The notes below the pieces were generated by a model. It did no database searches. It was not told where the DNA came from and saw only the letters and a list, made by a program, of their open reading frames with translations. 38,316 bases of DNA, from contig JAHPYY010000024.1 in the NCBI GenBank assembly GCA_019058515.1, forward strand, positions 1 to 38,316. The letters are read 5' to 3'. The stretch's first letter is position 1. Each line of letters starts with the position of its first letter. Shown here piece after piece: positions 15,491 through 24,051 of this stretch. The stretch is from Promethearchaeota archaeon (GTDB lineage: Archaea > Asgardarchaeota > Lokiarchaeia > Sigynarchaeales > SOKP01). The translations under genes and the position numbers were made by a program.

Positions 15491-15982
15491 ATGATAAAAA
15501 TAGACGCTTCTTCATTAATTATCTCCCTAAAAATGGACTTTATTGACATTTTAGAAGAATTATACCAAGAATTAGTTATTTCTGAAGCGGTTTACCAAGA
15601 AGTAGTAATCAATGGAAAAAGTAAAGGCAAGGAAGAAGCTATTATTGGAGAGAAGTTAATTAAAGAAAAAAAGATAAGAATCCATCAAGTTGATGAAAAA
15701 TTAATGGATTTAAATTTAGGATTAGGGGAGACCGAAATAATTCATAATTCGATTAATAATAAATGTCTATGCATGATGGAAGATAAGAAAGCAAAAAGAA
15801 TTGCTGAAAATTATAACCTAGATGTAAGGAGAATACCTATATCGTTAATAGAAGCCATTCACAGTAAATTAATTAATGAATTACAATTTGAAGCTCTTTT
15901 AATTAAGTGGGTTAAATATACAAATCCTTCCTATGAAGAAGTCTATTTTGTAAAAAAAATAAAAGAGTTGGTGATGGAATAA
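15491..15982 (+). CDS. PIN-domain toxin (DUF3368/VapC-like), module 1
   Basis: A 163-residue PIN-fold ribonuclease. The acidic metal-binding residues fall in the expected order: Asp5 in IDASSLI, Glu37 in VYQEVV, Glu80/Glu82 in GLGETE and Asp98 in MEDKKAKRIAE. PIN toxins cleave RNA, often tRNA, when not bound by their antitoxin. The stop codon is immediately followed by the ATG of the RHH antitoxin gene, so the order is toxin then antitoxin and translation is probably coupled. A TATA-like stretch at about 15455-15468 precedes the gene. It is homologous in architecture to the pair at 22489-23315. Confidence 0.85.
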   Translation: MIKIDASSLIISLKMDFIDILEELYQELVISEAVYQEVVINGKSKGKEEAIIGEKLIKEKKIRIHQVDEKLMDLNLGLGETEIIHNSINNKCLCMMEDKKAKRIAENYNLDVRRIPISLIEAIHSKLINELQFEALLIKWVKYTNPSYEEVYFVKKIKELVME

Positions 15983-16321
15983 ATGGCTAATCTTTCGGTT
16001 AGAATGAAGAAAGAAACGCTTGATGAATTGGATCGGATAGCGCAATTACTTAATATTGATAGAGCGACGATTGTACGTAAAATAATAGATACAGGAATCG
16101 AACAACAAAAAATTGATGTAGCGATAGATTTATATCAAAAAGGTGATACCTTAGAGCGAGCGGCGAATGTTTCTGGTGCTTCTTTATGGGATTTGTTTGA
16201 AGAATTAAAAAACCGTGGAATTACATCTAAGTTTGATATTGATAAAGAAAAAGAAACATATTTACGCGTATTTGTCGGTAATAACGAAGAGTTAAAGAAA
16301 AAAATTAAGGAAATTCAATGA
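15983..16321 (+). CDS. RHH antitoxin with UPF0175-like C-terminal domain, module 1
   Basis: A 112-residue antitoxin. The N-terminal LSVRMKKETLDELDRIAQLL, followed by IDRATIVRKIIDTGI, is a ribbon-helix-helix DNA-binding domain. Residues 50-80, including AANVSGASLWDLFEELKNRGI, match the UPF0175 helix-turn-helix-like segment found in antitoxins of DUF3368 PIN toxins. The C terminus probably wraps the toxin. It starts directly after the toxin stop codon. It is expected to neutralise the PIN RNase and autoregulate the promoter upstream of 15491. Confidence 0.85.
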   Translation: MANLSVRMKKETLDELDRIAQLLNIDRATIVRKIIDTGIEQQKIDVAIDLYQKGDTLERAANVSGASLWDLFEELKNRGITSKFDIDKEKETYLRVFVGNNEELKKKIKEIQ

Positions 16322-16346
16322 GTTCTAATCAATCATTGACTCTAAT

Positions 16347-17156
16347 TTATTTCGTTCCCCATTTAGCTAATTTCATATAACGGCGAATTACTCGTTCTCT
16401 GGCCGATGGTGTAAATAATTTTAATAGAATTCGACCTAACTTACCAGGCATCACCATCATTTTTTTCTTTTTTAACGCTTCATATGCCTCCTTTGCAACG
16501 TAATCTGGATCGTGGGCAATTCTATTTGATTCATCAAAAGTTTTTAAGTCATCCATTCTGGCAGCGTGCTGAAATCCTGTCCGTGTTGGAGGAGGTAATA
16601 ACACTGTGATGGATACATCTGACCCAAGATCTTTCAATTCTTCATTAATTGCCACACCATAATATAAACTGAAAGATTTCGCGGCACTATACGCTGCAGA
16701 TTTTGGAGTAGGACCTAAGCCTCCTTGTGATGAAGTGATTAAGATCTTTCCCTTATTTTTTGCAACCATATCCTTCAAATAATATCGGGTTAAAAGATAG
16801 TTTGTAACCACATTCAAATTAATCATGGCTAAATCACGTTCGATTTCAAATTCGTGATAAAATCCATACGCTCCAAACCCTGCATTATTACATAAAATTT
16901 CGATATCATACCCATTTTGAGTAGTAAAATCATATAGTTCCTTCGCAGCATTCTGAACAGCTAAATCCTTTTTATGATAAACAACATCAGCTTCAGGCAT
17001 ATTTTCATCAAACCACGCTTTCGCACGATCTAATTCTTCTTGAGGTTTAGCCACAATAATAAGACTATAACCGTCTTTTGCTAATAATTTCGAGAGTTCC
17101 ATTCCAATTCCACTGGATCCTCCCGTAACAAGGGCATATTTTTGACTTTTTTCCAT
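16347..17156 (-). CDS. Short-chain dehydrogenase/reductase (SDR)
   Basis: A 269-residue classical SDR. The NAD(P)-binding glycine motif TGGSSGIG is at 11-18, NNAGFG near 90, the catalytic serine in ITSSQGG and the catalytic pair in YSAAK. The C-terminal segment LLPPPTRTGF resembles the 3-ketoacyl/17-beta-HSD-like subgroup that reduces ketones or aldehydes. A strong AGGAGG ribosome-binding site lies just upstream of the ATG. It is the last gene of a minus-strand run with aldehyde:ferredoxin oxidoreductase (50 bases upstream) and iron-type alcohol dehydrogenase, which suggests alcohol/ketone/aldehyde interconversion. The substrate is unknown. Confidence 0.9.
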   Translation of the reverse strand: MEKSQKYALVTGGSSGIGMELSKLLAKDGYSLIIVAKPQEELDRAKAWFDENMPEADVVYHKKDLAVQNAAKELYDFTTQNGYDIEILCNNAGFGAYGFYHEFEIERDLAMINLNVVTNYLLTRYYLKDMVAKNKGKILITSSQGGLGPTPKSAAYSAAKSFSLYYGVAINEELKDLGSDVSITVLLPPPTRTGFQHAARMDDLKTFDESNRIAHDPDYVAKEAYEALKKKKMMVMPGKLGRILLKLFTPSARERVIRRYMKLAKWGTK

Positions 17157-17206
17157 TATTTTTTCCTCCTTTCGAATTTATCTTGCTAATTAATTCTAAA
17201 AAAAAA

Positions 17207-19306
17207 TTACCCCCCGCTTAACGGCTGCATTTTAACAGGGTTATTAAAAACTTTTTTGCTTTGCGATTTTAAATATTCGTTTTCCAAGGATTCTGGAACC
17301 CCTTTGGCATTGTTTAAATCAGACACAGCAAAATCTAGGTTTAATAACGCTAGAGTTTCTTTTTTCGGAATGCCATTTTTTTCAAATCCCATTGCTTCGT
17401 AATAGTCTTGAACAATAAGTTCGACATCGTAAGATTTACCTTTTAACGGCCCTTTAGTCAAAGGTGGGGAACCAATTGCTCGTTGGGGGATGTAATGACG
17501 AATTGCCCCCTCACGAGCGCTGAACATTTGACGAAGCGTTTGGATTCTGTATCCCGTTTCCAATAATTCATTAATAGATACATCCCATCCCGTTATAGCA
17601 TGAATTACTTCTAAATACGGATATGCTCCCATATTGAGAGCGAGGATACACAAACCATTCGCTTCAATCGTTTGCTTGAATTTCGCAATTTTAGCCTGTA
17701 AAACCCCCAAATCGTTTTCGTCTTTAACTTCAAATGTGCCTAATCTATCTAAAAAGTATTTCACACTCATTTTATCGAGATTAAGTGTAGCTGCTGTATG
17801 TCGTCCGGGCGTTGGATCGGCGATATAGGTCACCGCTAACATAGGATCCATTCTAGCATCGTGCATTGGAATCTCTTGACCATTCGCGTGCATGGCATAA
17901 TTCTTTGAACCAGGGATCTTTTCAGATGCTAATCGCGTGCCATCAGCCAAAATATCACCAAGCCCTTCGCGATTAATTATCATCTCTAGGAGTGGAAGTA
18001 AATAAGTATTATCTCCCCATTTAGGTAAAAATCCTTCAGGATAAGATTCGCATTTAAAATCTTTTTCGGTTAATAGTCCATGTTCACAACATTCATACAC
18101 AAACGCAATAACAACTCCCGCAGAGATTGAATCCATGCCCGCGCGATTTAACAACTCATTGGCTTTAATAAGCAGATCAAGATCATCGTTTAAAATTAAC
18201 GCTCCGAGAGAAGCACAAGTCTCGTATTCAGGTCGATGAGTTTCTTTCTCGGCATAGGGTAGAGCGTCGTATTCCAATATAGCACCACATCGAGCCGGAC
18301 ACGAAAAACAGCCATATTGCGATTTCATCAAAGTCTTCAATTTTTTACCGCCAATTTTTTTTGCTGATTTCGTCGGAAAGTCTTTATATCCTAACCCCTT
18401 GAAATTCTTTACTGGAGAATCTCCCATTTGAGAGGATATTATGTTAGCTGAAGTGGTCCCTAATTGAGATGCCGAAAACATTTGGATAATCATTTTGGCC
18501 ATTGAGGGAGAATCAAACGAAGTTGTTCCTATTTTGAATTTACGCAATAATGGAGCGAATGATCCCATATTTGCCATAAGTTTCGTCATAAGTCCCTTTT
18601 TCGCCATTTCCTTGAACTTAGAATTGTATTGCTTAATGTGATTCATTAGCTCGGTTTTGTCATATAAATCAAGTTCTCCGCTTTCTTTAGTTCTGCGTAA
18701 ACATACAGCTTTCAATTTTTTGGATCCCATTACTGCCCCAAGACCACTTCGAGCCCCAATTCTCCCCGAATCATTAACTATACCTGATATTAATGAGAGA
18801 TTTTCACCCGCTGGACCAACACAAGCAACTTTAACACGGGGACCGTGTACTTTTTCGATAGCTTTTTCCGTTTCTACAACATCTTTTCCCCAAAACTCAG
18901 AAGCATCAAGTAATTGAATTTGTTCTCCATCGATAAATAAATACATCGGCTTTTCGGCCGTTCCTGTAATAAAGATTCCATCAAAACCTGCTTTCTTAAT
19001 TTCTGGACCAAATGTACCCCCAGAATTGGCATTACCCCAGCCTCCTGTTAAAGGACTTTTACCACATACCATATAGCGACCTGAGAATGGAGATGCGGTT
19101 CCTGTGAATAATCCAGGGCAAATACCTAATATGTTTTCTGGTCCCAAAGGATCAACTCCAGGTTTAAGATGGGTATAAATATAATAAACTCCTAAACCAT
19201 AACCACCATAATATTGGCGATATATTTCCTCTGAGAGCGTTTCAATTTTCCAATTTGATTCAGATAAATTAACTACTAAAATCTTTCCATGATAACCGAT
19301 TGGCAT
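17207..19306 (-). CDS. aor: Aldehyde:ferredoxin oxidoreductase (tungsten type)
   Basis: A 699-residue AOR-family enzyme that oxidises aldehydes to acids with ferredoxin reduction, or the reverse, using a tungsten bis-pterin cofactor and one [4Fe-4S] cluster. Seen: N-terminal GKILVVNLSE and YYGGYGLG typical of AOR, the cofactor region SGRYMVCGKSPLTGGWGNAN, cluster cysteines C333xxC336xxxC340 with the distal cysteine in GLCILAL, and DARMDP plus the TPGRHTAAT loop nearer the C terminus. Full length for the family. It lies between an alcohol dehydrogenase and an SDR, so aldehyde made from an alcohol could pass directly to AOR. It is more divergent than the classical Pyrococcus AOR, so substrate choice within the AOR/FOR/WOR group is open. 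Confidence 0.93.
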   Translation of the reverse strand: MPIGYHGKILVVNLSESNWKIETLSEEIYRQYYGGYGLGVYYIYTHLKPGVDPLGPENILGICPGLFTGTASPFSGRYMVCGKSPLTGGWGNANSGGTFGPEIKKAGFDGIFITGTAEKPMYLFIDGEQIQLLDASEFWGKDVVETEKAIEKVHGPRVKVACVGPAGENLSLISGIVNDSGRIGARSGLGAVMGSKKLKAVCLRRTKESGELDLYDKTELMNHIKQYNSKFKEMAKKGLMTKLMANMGSFAPLLRKFKIGTTSFDSPSMAKMIIQMFSASQLGTTSANIISSQMGDSPVKNFKGLGYKDFPTKSAKKIGGKKLKTLMKSQYGCFSCPARCGAILEYDALPYAEKETHRPEYETCASLGALILNDDLDLLIKANELLNRAGMDSISAGVVIAFVYECCEHGLLTEKDFKCESYPEGFLPKWGDNTYLLPLLEMIINREGLGDILADGTRLASEKIPGSKNYAMHANGQEIPMHDARMDPMLAVTYIADPTPGRHTAATLNLDKMSVKYFLDRLGTFEVKDENDLGVLQAKIAKFKQTIEANGLCILALNMGAYPYLEVIHAITGWDVSINELLETGYRIQTLRQMFSAREGAIRHYIPQRAIGSPPLTKGPLKGKSYDVELIVQDYYEAMGFEKNGIPKKETLALLNLDFAVSDLNNAKGVPESLENEYLKSQSKKVFNNPVKMQPLSGG

Positions 19307-19342
19307 TTTCTTTTTTTAAACCTGTGGATTCAACTTTTATAA

Positions 19343-20560
19343 TTAATATGATTTTAATTTTATAATTATTTCTCTTAAGTCCTCCAATTTCATGAACTTA
19401 GGAACCGGGTACATTGGATGTGCCTCATTAATCGCCGCTTCTGCAATAATGTCGATGTCATCGTCATTAATTTCTTTTATCGACGAGGGGATATTCATTG
19501 TTTCATTCATTTCACGAACGGTTTGTATAAACCTCTCAGCCAAAGCGCTTCTTGGTTCCTGTTCAACCCCAATTCCAGCGGCAATAGCTAATTTAGATAG
19601 CTTTTTGTGTACTTTTTGACCATAATAATCCAAAACATGCGGTAATATGACAGCATTGGCTAGTCCATGAGGAATATTATACATTCCTCCTAACTTGTGA
19701 GCAATAGCGTGAACATAACCAAGAAATCCTACATTCATTGCCAATCCCGCATAATGTGCTGCTTGAGCCATTGCTTCTCTGGCTTCTATTTGATTTCCAT
19801 TCTCGTATAAATTTAACAGATTTTCAAAAATTATTTTTACCGCTTTTATTGCATTTTCATTGCCAGATTCGCCGCCTGCAACATTTATGTACGATTCTAC
19901 CGCGTGAGTTAATGCATCCATACCTGTAGTTGCAGTTACTTCAGGTGGTAATCCTAAAGATAATTCTGGGTCTAATACAACGCATTTTGCTAATAATTTT
20001 TTAGATGCTGTAGCAAACTTTCGTCGGTTATCAGGATCTGTAATTATAGCACCAAAGTTGGTTTCAGTACCTGTTCCCGCAGTAGTAGGAACTGCAAAAA
20101 ATGGAGGTATATCACCTTTAATAGAAAAAAACATCCCCAGGTCTTTTACCGTCGTTCCTGGCTTTACAGTCAGCCCTAAAGCAATTTTTGCACAATCTAT
20201 TGGAGAACCTCCACCAAAACCTATCATAGAATCACAATTATTTTCGAGATAGGTACTTTTCGCAGCTTCCACCATGCTAATTGTAGGATTGGGTGCAACC
20301 TCGTCAAACACAAGATATTCAATGTTGTTTTCCTCGAATGTTCGAAACATCCCGTCGAGTAGCTTAATTTTTGTTAGTTCTTTATCTGTTACGATTAAAG
20401 GTTTAGCTGCGCCTTCACTTTTTAGTTCCTTATAAAGACTTTTGATACTGCCTGGTCCTATTAGCATTTTGGGTTTTTCCTTAGTCATTAGATGAGAAAA
20501 TGGAATTGTAAACAATTGCACAAATCTGTAATATCCTTTCTTAATCGCCCACATCATCAT
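19343..20560 (-). CDS. Iron-type (class III) alcohol dehydrogenase
   Basis: A 405-residue iron-containing alcohol dehydrogenase. The nucleotide-binding GGGSPIDCAK, the TTAGTGTETNFGAII loop, and the metal region GMDALTHAVESY...HAIAHKLGG...IPHGLANA are all present, giving the usual Asp/His ligands. It interconverts alcohols and aldehydes with NAD(P)H. The start is one of three consecutive ATG codons. A hydrophobic-aromatic N-terminal stretch of about 20 residues precedes the catalytic domain and is slightly longer than usual. It is 36 bases upstream of AOR, so the pair can carry out alcohol-aldehyde-acid conversion linked to NAD and ferredoxin. Confidence 0.93.
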   Translation of the reverse strand: MMMWAIKKGYYRFVQLFTIPFSHLMTKEKPKMLIGPGSIKSLYKELKSEGAAKPLIVTDKELTKIKLLDGMFRTFEENNIEYLVFDEVAPNPTISMVEAAKSTYLENNCDSMIGFGGGSPIDCAKIALGLTVKPGTTVKDLGMFFSIKGDIPPFFAVPTTAGTGTETNFGAIITDPDNRRKFATASKKLLAKCVVLDPELSLGLPPEVTATTGMDALTHAVESYINVAGGESGNENAIKAVKIIFENLLNLYENGNQIEAREAMAQAAHYAGLAMNVGFLGYVHAIAHKLGGMYNIPHGLANAVILPHVLDYYGQKVHKKLSKLAIAAGIGVEQEPRSALAERFIQTVREMNETMNIPSSIKEINDDDIDIIAEAAINEAHPMYPVPKFMKLEDLREIIIKLKSY

Positions 20561-20607
20561 TACTTCTCAATCTATTCCTGATTTAAGGTTAATTAGTTAA
20601 GTGTGTT

Positions 20608-21102
20608 TTAGTGGTTAGATAAGAAGTCCTCAATATCTTTAATAAATTTCATTGTTCCTCGCTCAATCTCCATCGTTAAACCATCCAAGTTGCTAAAATC
20701 AGGTTTACTTACCAAATTGTACTCGACAATGGAATCAATCCCCTTTATATTTGATGGAATGCGGTATTTATTCCAATTACTTTCTTTAAACAACTTCCAG
20801 TATTCCGCTTGAACAGATTTGTTTACGCTAGCTAACCACACTTCAAACCTAAACGCTTCATGAAGGAAGACTATTGCAATTTTCAATTTACGATGTTTAA
20901 ATGAGGATGGAAAGAAGGCAAAATACGTCATATCCATATATCCTTGATACACACTGCCAGATACGGAACATTCGGGAAATTTTTTCTTAAAATGACTTCT
21001 CAAAGAGCCAAAGTACTCCATCAATCCTCTGTATGCTTTAATAATGGTACCTTTCTGCACTTCTTTCTTATATTCAATCATACATTCATGAAACGAGTCC
21101 AT
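20608..21102 (-). CDS. DUF7000-like conserved protein
   Basis: A 164-residue soluble protein. The stretch AYRGLMEYFGSLRSHFKKKFP, then SVYQGYMDMTYFAFFP and KIAIVFLHEAFRFEVWL, matches my memory of a small bacterial and archaeal family listed as DUF7000, for which no function is known. No catalytic signature, membrane helix or metal site is evident. It sits 47 bases upstream of the alcohol dehydrogenase in the same orientation and could be co-transcribed, but in general the family shows no obvious link to redox metabolism that I know of. Confidence 0.6.
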   Translation of the reverse strand: MDSFHECMIEYKKEVQKGTIIKAYRGLMEYFGSLRSHFKKKFPECSVSGSVYQGYMDMTYFAFFPSSFKHRKLKIAIVFLHEAFRFEVWLASVNKSVQAEYWKLFKESNWNKYRIPSNIKGIDSIVEYNLVSKPDFSNLDGLTMEIERGTMKFIKDIEDFLSNH

Positions 21103-21297
21103 TAGTGTATCTCTCTCTATTTATAATTATTAAAGAATAAGTGAACAATGATAAAAATATTTTTTTAATACAATCTATTTCTTAAATTATCAATTGAACC
21201 TTCAGATGATGGAATGAATCTCGCTCCTTGTGACTGATTGTTCCTATCAATCAATTATTATCGAGAAAAAAAGTCAATTGATTTTTCAAACTATCAA

Positions 21298-22281
21298 TTA
21301 TTTCTTATCGTATTGTTCTTTCACAAATTCATATCCCTTATTGTTAAAAGGACAAACTTTTATGCAAATAGAGCAGCTATAATTATTTAAAAAGTACGGA
21401 AAGCACTTATTTCGATCGATACATGTTTTCCTGCCTTCATTTCTTTCTAAGGGTGTTTCAAGGATTGCTTCTGGTGGACAATTTCTTATACAAATACCAC
21501 ATGTATCGCAGTACTTTTCAACCCATTGGTGTTCGTTTTGAGTCGACCACGGAAGATTCTGTATACTTGTAAATACTGCGGCTAATCTCACTCTTGGACC
21601 GTATTTTTGAGTTATGAGCAATCCGTGCTTTCCAATCCAGCCCATTCCCGCTTCTTTTGCTAAAGGGGGATATAAAACTAAGCCACCTAGAGGATGAGAT
21701 GCTTGCGTAGCGAATTCTTTGTTTCGCAGATACTCAACAATTTCGTTTGCAGCAATTCCCAATGCGTCGTAGGTTTCCATCACCATTAGTTGAGTTTGCT
21801 TCGATGGTGCTTTAAGTATCTTTTCTTTGTCCATCTCCATAGCTAATACTATCGCGTTCTCGAATAATACGGCTTTATCCTTAAATAATAAACTTCTTGG
21901 CAGCTTCGTAAACCCTACTATCGATACGACCGTTTGATTAATAAATTCGCGCAATTCGCTAAATTCCTCGGGAGATATCGTAGTTTTTGGTTGCTTTGGA
22001 CGGTCTATAGGGACTTTTAAAGCTTTCTTGATGTTGGCGATGTTTGAGCGAAGCACAGTAATTAGTCTTCTACTGAAAAAATTCATACTCTCTCCTTGCT
22101 CAAGTCGATACGATACTTCAAGCGGGATATCAAATCGCGTTGGAGAATTTTCCACGCTTGTAATAGTATCTGGCAACAATGTGATTTCTTCTTCTTGTTT
22201 GACAAGTTTCAAAAACAGTGGTTTCATTACTTTTTTGGCAATGAAGGATTGTATATTCTTTTTTATCGTCAAAACTAACAC
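21298..22281 (-). CDS. QueG-like double [4Fe-4S] protein
   Basis: A 327-residue protein (GTG start). The middle block PPLAKEAGMGWIGKHGLLIT followed by GPRVRLAAVFT is characteristic of epoxyqueuosine reductase QueG and related corrinoid/iron-sulfur reductases. The C terminus carries CDTCGICIRNCP and then C-x5-C...CSICIKVCPF, enough for two [4Fe-4S] clusters. It lacks the extra HEAT-repeat domain of some QueG proteins and is slightly shorter, so it may be a relative rather than a true queuosine enzyme. A corrinoid cofactor is plausible by family, which is of interest given the corrinoid-dependent HgcA in the same window. It is a single-gene unit by spacing. Confidence 0.75.
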   Translation of the reverse strand: MLVLTIKKNIQSFIAKKVMKPLFLKLVKQEEEITLLPDTITSVENSPTRFDIPLEVSYRLEQGESMNFFSRRLITVLRSNIANIKKALKVPIDRPKQPKTTISPEEFSELREFINQTVVSIVGFTKLPRSLLFKDKAVLFENAIVLAMEMDKEKILKAPSKQTQLMVMETYDALGIAANEIVEYLRNKEFATQASHPLGGLVLYPPLAKEAGMGWIGKHGLLITQKYGPRVRLAAVFTSIQNLPWSTQNEHQWVEKYCDTCGICIRNCPPEAILETPLERNEGRKTCIDRNKCFPYFLNNYSCSICIKVCPFNNKGYEFVKEQYDKK

Positions 22282-22438
22282 GCACGATTTTAAGCGATTA
22301 AGTTACTAATGCTAAAAATAGAATTATAGTTTTACGAACATCTATAGAACGTTGTAACTCAAAAAAAAGAGGTATAAATATTATATTAACGGTTCGAAAC
22401 AATCATTTTGGAAACCATCATTTTAGGAACTATTTAAT

Positions 22439-22488
22439 AATGTATACAATCGTAAGTTTTATAAGTATACCGTTGTATATAATTCATA
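22439..22488. promoter_or_regulatory. GTATA(C/T) operator-like triplet before PIN module 2
   Basis: Three related boxes precede the toxin ATG: TGTATACA (22441-22448, palindromic), AGTATACC (22464-22471) and TTGTATAT (22473-22480). The last overlaps the likely TATA element. Spacing of roughly 10 or 20 bases puts them on about the same helix face. These are natural sites for autoregulation by the RHH antitoxin encoded downstream; this is inference from layout. Confidence 0.4.
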
Positions 22489-22995
22489 ATGAGATGGATT
22501 TTAGATGCCTGCACATTAATTTATCTAATTAAAACAAAACTATTCAATAAATTCATGGAACTTGCTGATAATGAGGTAGTAATCGACTCAAGTGTATTTC
22601 AAGAGGCAGTAATTGATGGTAAAGCAAATAAATATCATGATGCTTTCGAAGCTGAAGAAATTTTAAATACAAACAGAGTTCCTGTTATTTCCATCGATAT
22701 CTCAGAAGATTTATACCGTTTTATTGATGCAGGAGAAACTAGTTGTTATCTTCTCGCAAAAGAAGACGGAATTTGTCTGACATCAGATGATAGAGCTTAC
22801 AGAAAATTCATAAATGAACATCTAAATGCTATGAGGCTAGATACATTTTTTTATGAAAAATTCAATAATAATCGACTAAGTAAATCTGACTTTTTACGTA
22901 TATTATCCAAACTAGAATTAGTTAATGCGAGTAAACCAAAGTCCATTTTATTTTTTATGAAAAAACTTCAAGAAAGGGAGGAGAATAAGAATTGA
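22489..22995 (+). CDS. PIN-domain toxin, module 2
   Basis: A 168-residue PIN-fold RNase. Acidic residues Asp6 (LDACTLIYLI), Glu39 (VFQEAV), Glu83 (AGETSCYLLA) and Asp100/101 (TSDDRAYRKF) occupy the conserved PIN positions. The layout matches the toxin at 15491, although the two sequences are far from identical. Its stop overlaps the TTG start of the antitoxin gene (TTGA), giving translational coupling. The predicted activity is RNA cleavage restrained by the partner RHH protein. Confidence 0.85.
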   Translation: MRWILDACTLIYLIKTKLFNKFMELADNEVVIDSSVFQEAVIDGKANKYHDAFEAEEILNTNRVPVISIDISEDLYRFIDAGETSCYLLAKEDGICLTSDDRAYRKFINEHLNAMRLDTFFYEKFNNNRLSKSDFLRILSKLELVNASKPKSILFFMKKLQEREENKN

Positions 22996-23315
22996 CCGAT
23001 GTTGTGTCTACTAGATTGGATGAGAAGGAAATTGAAGATTTAAATAAGATTTCTGAAAGAGAACGAATTGATCGCTCATCTTTGATAAGGAAGTTTCTTC
23101 TTGCTCAAATTCAAGAGTATCATTTAAAAGAAAGTGGCGAGAAATATCGTAAGGGATTAATAAGCATGGCAGAGGCAGCAGTTTTAGCCAAAGTTACTAT
23201 TTATGAAATGATGGAATATGTTGAACGAGAGAAAATACAAGCACCCTCTTTAACCGATGCCGAACTGGAAGAGGAATTAAATCGATCCAGAAAACTTTTT
23301 AATGAGATTAAGTAA
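22992..23315 (+). CDS. RHH antitoxin with UPF0175-like C-terminal domain, module 2
   Basis: A 107-residue antitoxin starting at a TTG that overlaps the toxin stop by three bases. Residues 5-38 (VSTRLDEKEIEDLNKISE, then IDRSSLIRKFLL) form a ribbon-helix-helix unit; residues 55-85 (GLISMAEAAVLAKVTIYEMM) are UPF0175-like. It has the same two-domain architecture as the antitoxin at 15983-16321, and the region in front of the toxin carries three GTATA boxes it could bind. No nearer ATG or GTG fits the RHH start, which supports the TTG. Confidence 0.83.
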   Translation: MTDVVSTRLDEKEIEDLNKISERERIDRSSLIRKFLLAQIQEYHLKESGEKYRKGLISMAEAAVLAKVTIYEMMEYVEREKIQAPSLTDAELEEELNRSRKLFNEIK

Positions 23316-23444
23316 TAAGCTCATCTACGATATTAAGCTATTTGAACTTTTGGAAGCCAAATAGGGTAAAAAAAGAAATACTTGAGAAAAAATAGACTCT
23401 GAACGAATTTAATGTGAAAAAGCTCCACAGTTTATAAGCTACTT

Positions 23445-23458
23445 AGACGAGCTCGTCT
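23445..23458. repeat. 14-base perfect palindrome AGACGAGCTCGTCT
   Basis: A perfect palindrome touching the stop codon of the second arsR and lying about 130 bases after the antitoxin gene. It is in a convergent intergenic space, so a shared 3' hairpin is one reading. A protein-binding site is the other. There is no T-run directly after it on the plus strand. Confidence 0.4.
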
Positions 23459-23865
23459 CACAAATGTTTATACCTCCCGTAATTATAAACCATATTTTCA
23501 ATTGATTTCTCAAACTGCTCGCTATTTAACTCGTAATGAGTAAATTTATCTTTCTTGAAACTTCTTATAAGGTTAGCGCTTTCTAAAACCCTCAGATGAT
23601 GCGAAATTGAAGGTTGAGATTTATCCAGAATCGCTTCGAGTTCGCACACGCACCTATCTTGTTCCTTTAAGATTTCAACTATTTTTAAGCGCTCCTTATT
23701 ACCTAAACAGGTGCAAAACTCCAATATTTGCCTAAAATTATCGTTCCTTACTATTTTTTTTCCTAAATCTTGTAATTCTTTGAAATATTCTGGAATGTTA
23801 ACGCTTTCCATATTAATACAACTTTCTAGAGAACAAATGATTTGATTAGTACGTTTTCTGTTCAT
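23458..23865 (-). CDS. arsR: ArsR/SmtB-family repressor, second copy
   Basis: A 135-residue winged-helix repressor clearly related to the one at 900-1298: both share YFK-L--LG, -F--, RL-I---L---DRCVCELE, KSQ--ISHHLR-LE--NLI. Cys72 and Cys74 make the arsenite-type site; additional cysteines are at 11, 16, 51 and 53. A TATA-like box at 23896-23909 on the minus strand lies about 30 bases before the ATG (leaderless). No arsenic gene is adjacent; the upstream same-strand neighbours are the cas genes and the 3' neighbour is the PIN/RHH pair. It may act in trans on the island at the left of the window or sense another metal. Family certain, target unknown. Confidence 0.88.
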   Translation of the reverse strand: MNRKRTNQIICSLESCINMESVNIPEYFKELQDLGKKIVRNDNFRQILEFCTCLGNKERLKIVEILKEQDRCVCELEAILDKSQPSISHHLRVLESANLIRSFKKDKFTHYELNSEQFEKSIENMVYNYGRYKHL

Positions 23866-24051
23866 TAAAATTACCGTAAATAGTTTTGAAATTGACTTTT
23901 ATATATCTCTTTTGTCCAATAGAAATAATGTTAATGTTATTTAATAAATCTTAAGTTTAATATTTCAAATCCAAAAAAACTTATTTAAAACAAAATATTA
24001 AGATCTCAAGTTACAATATCTTTATCATTTACTATTAATTTCCAAAATCAA

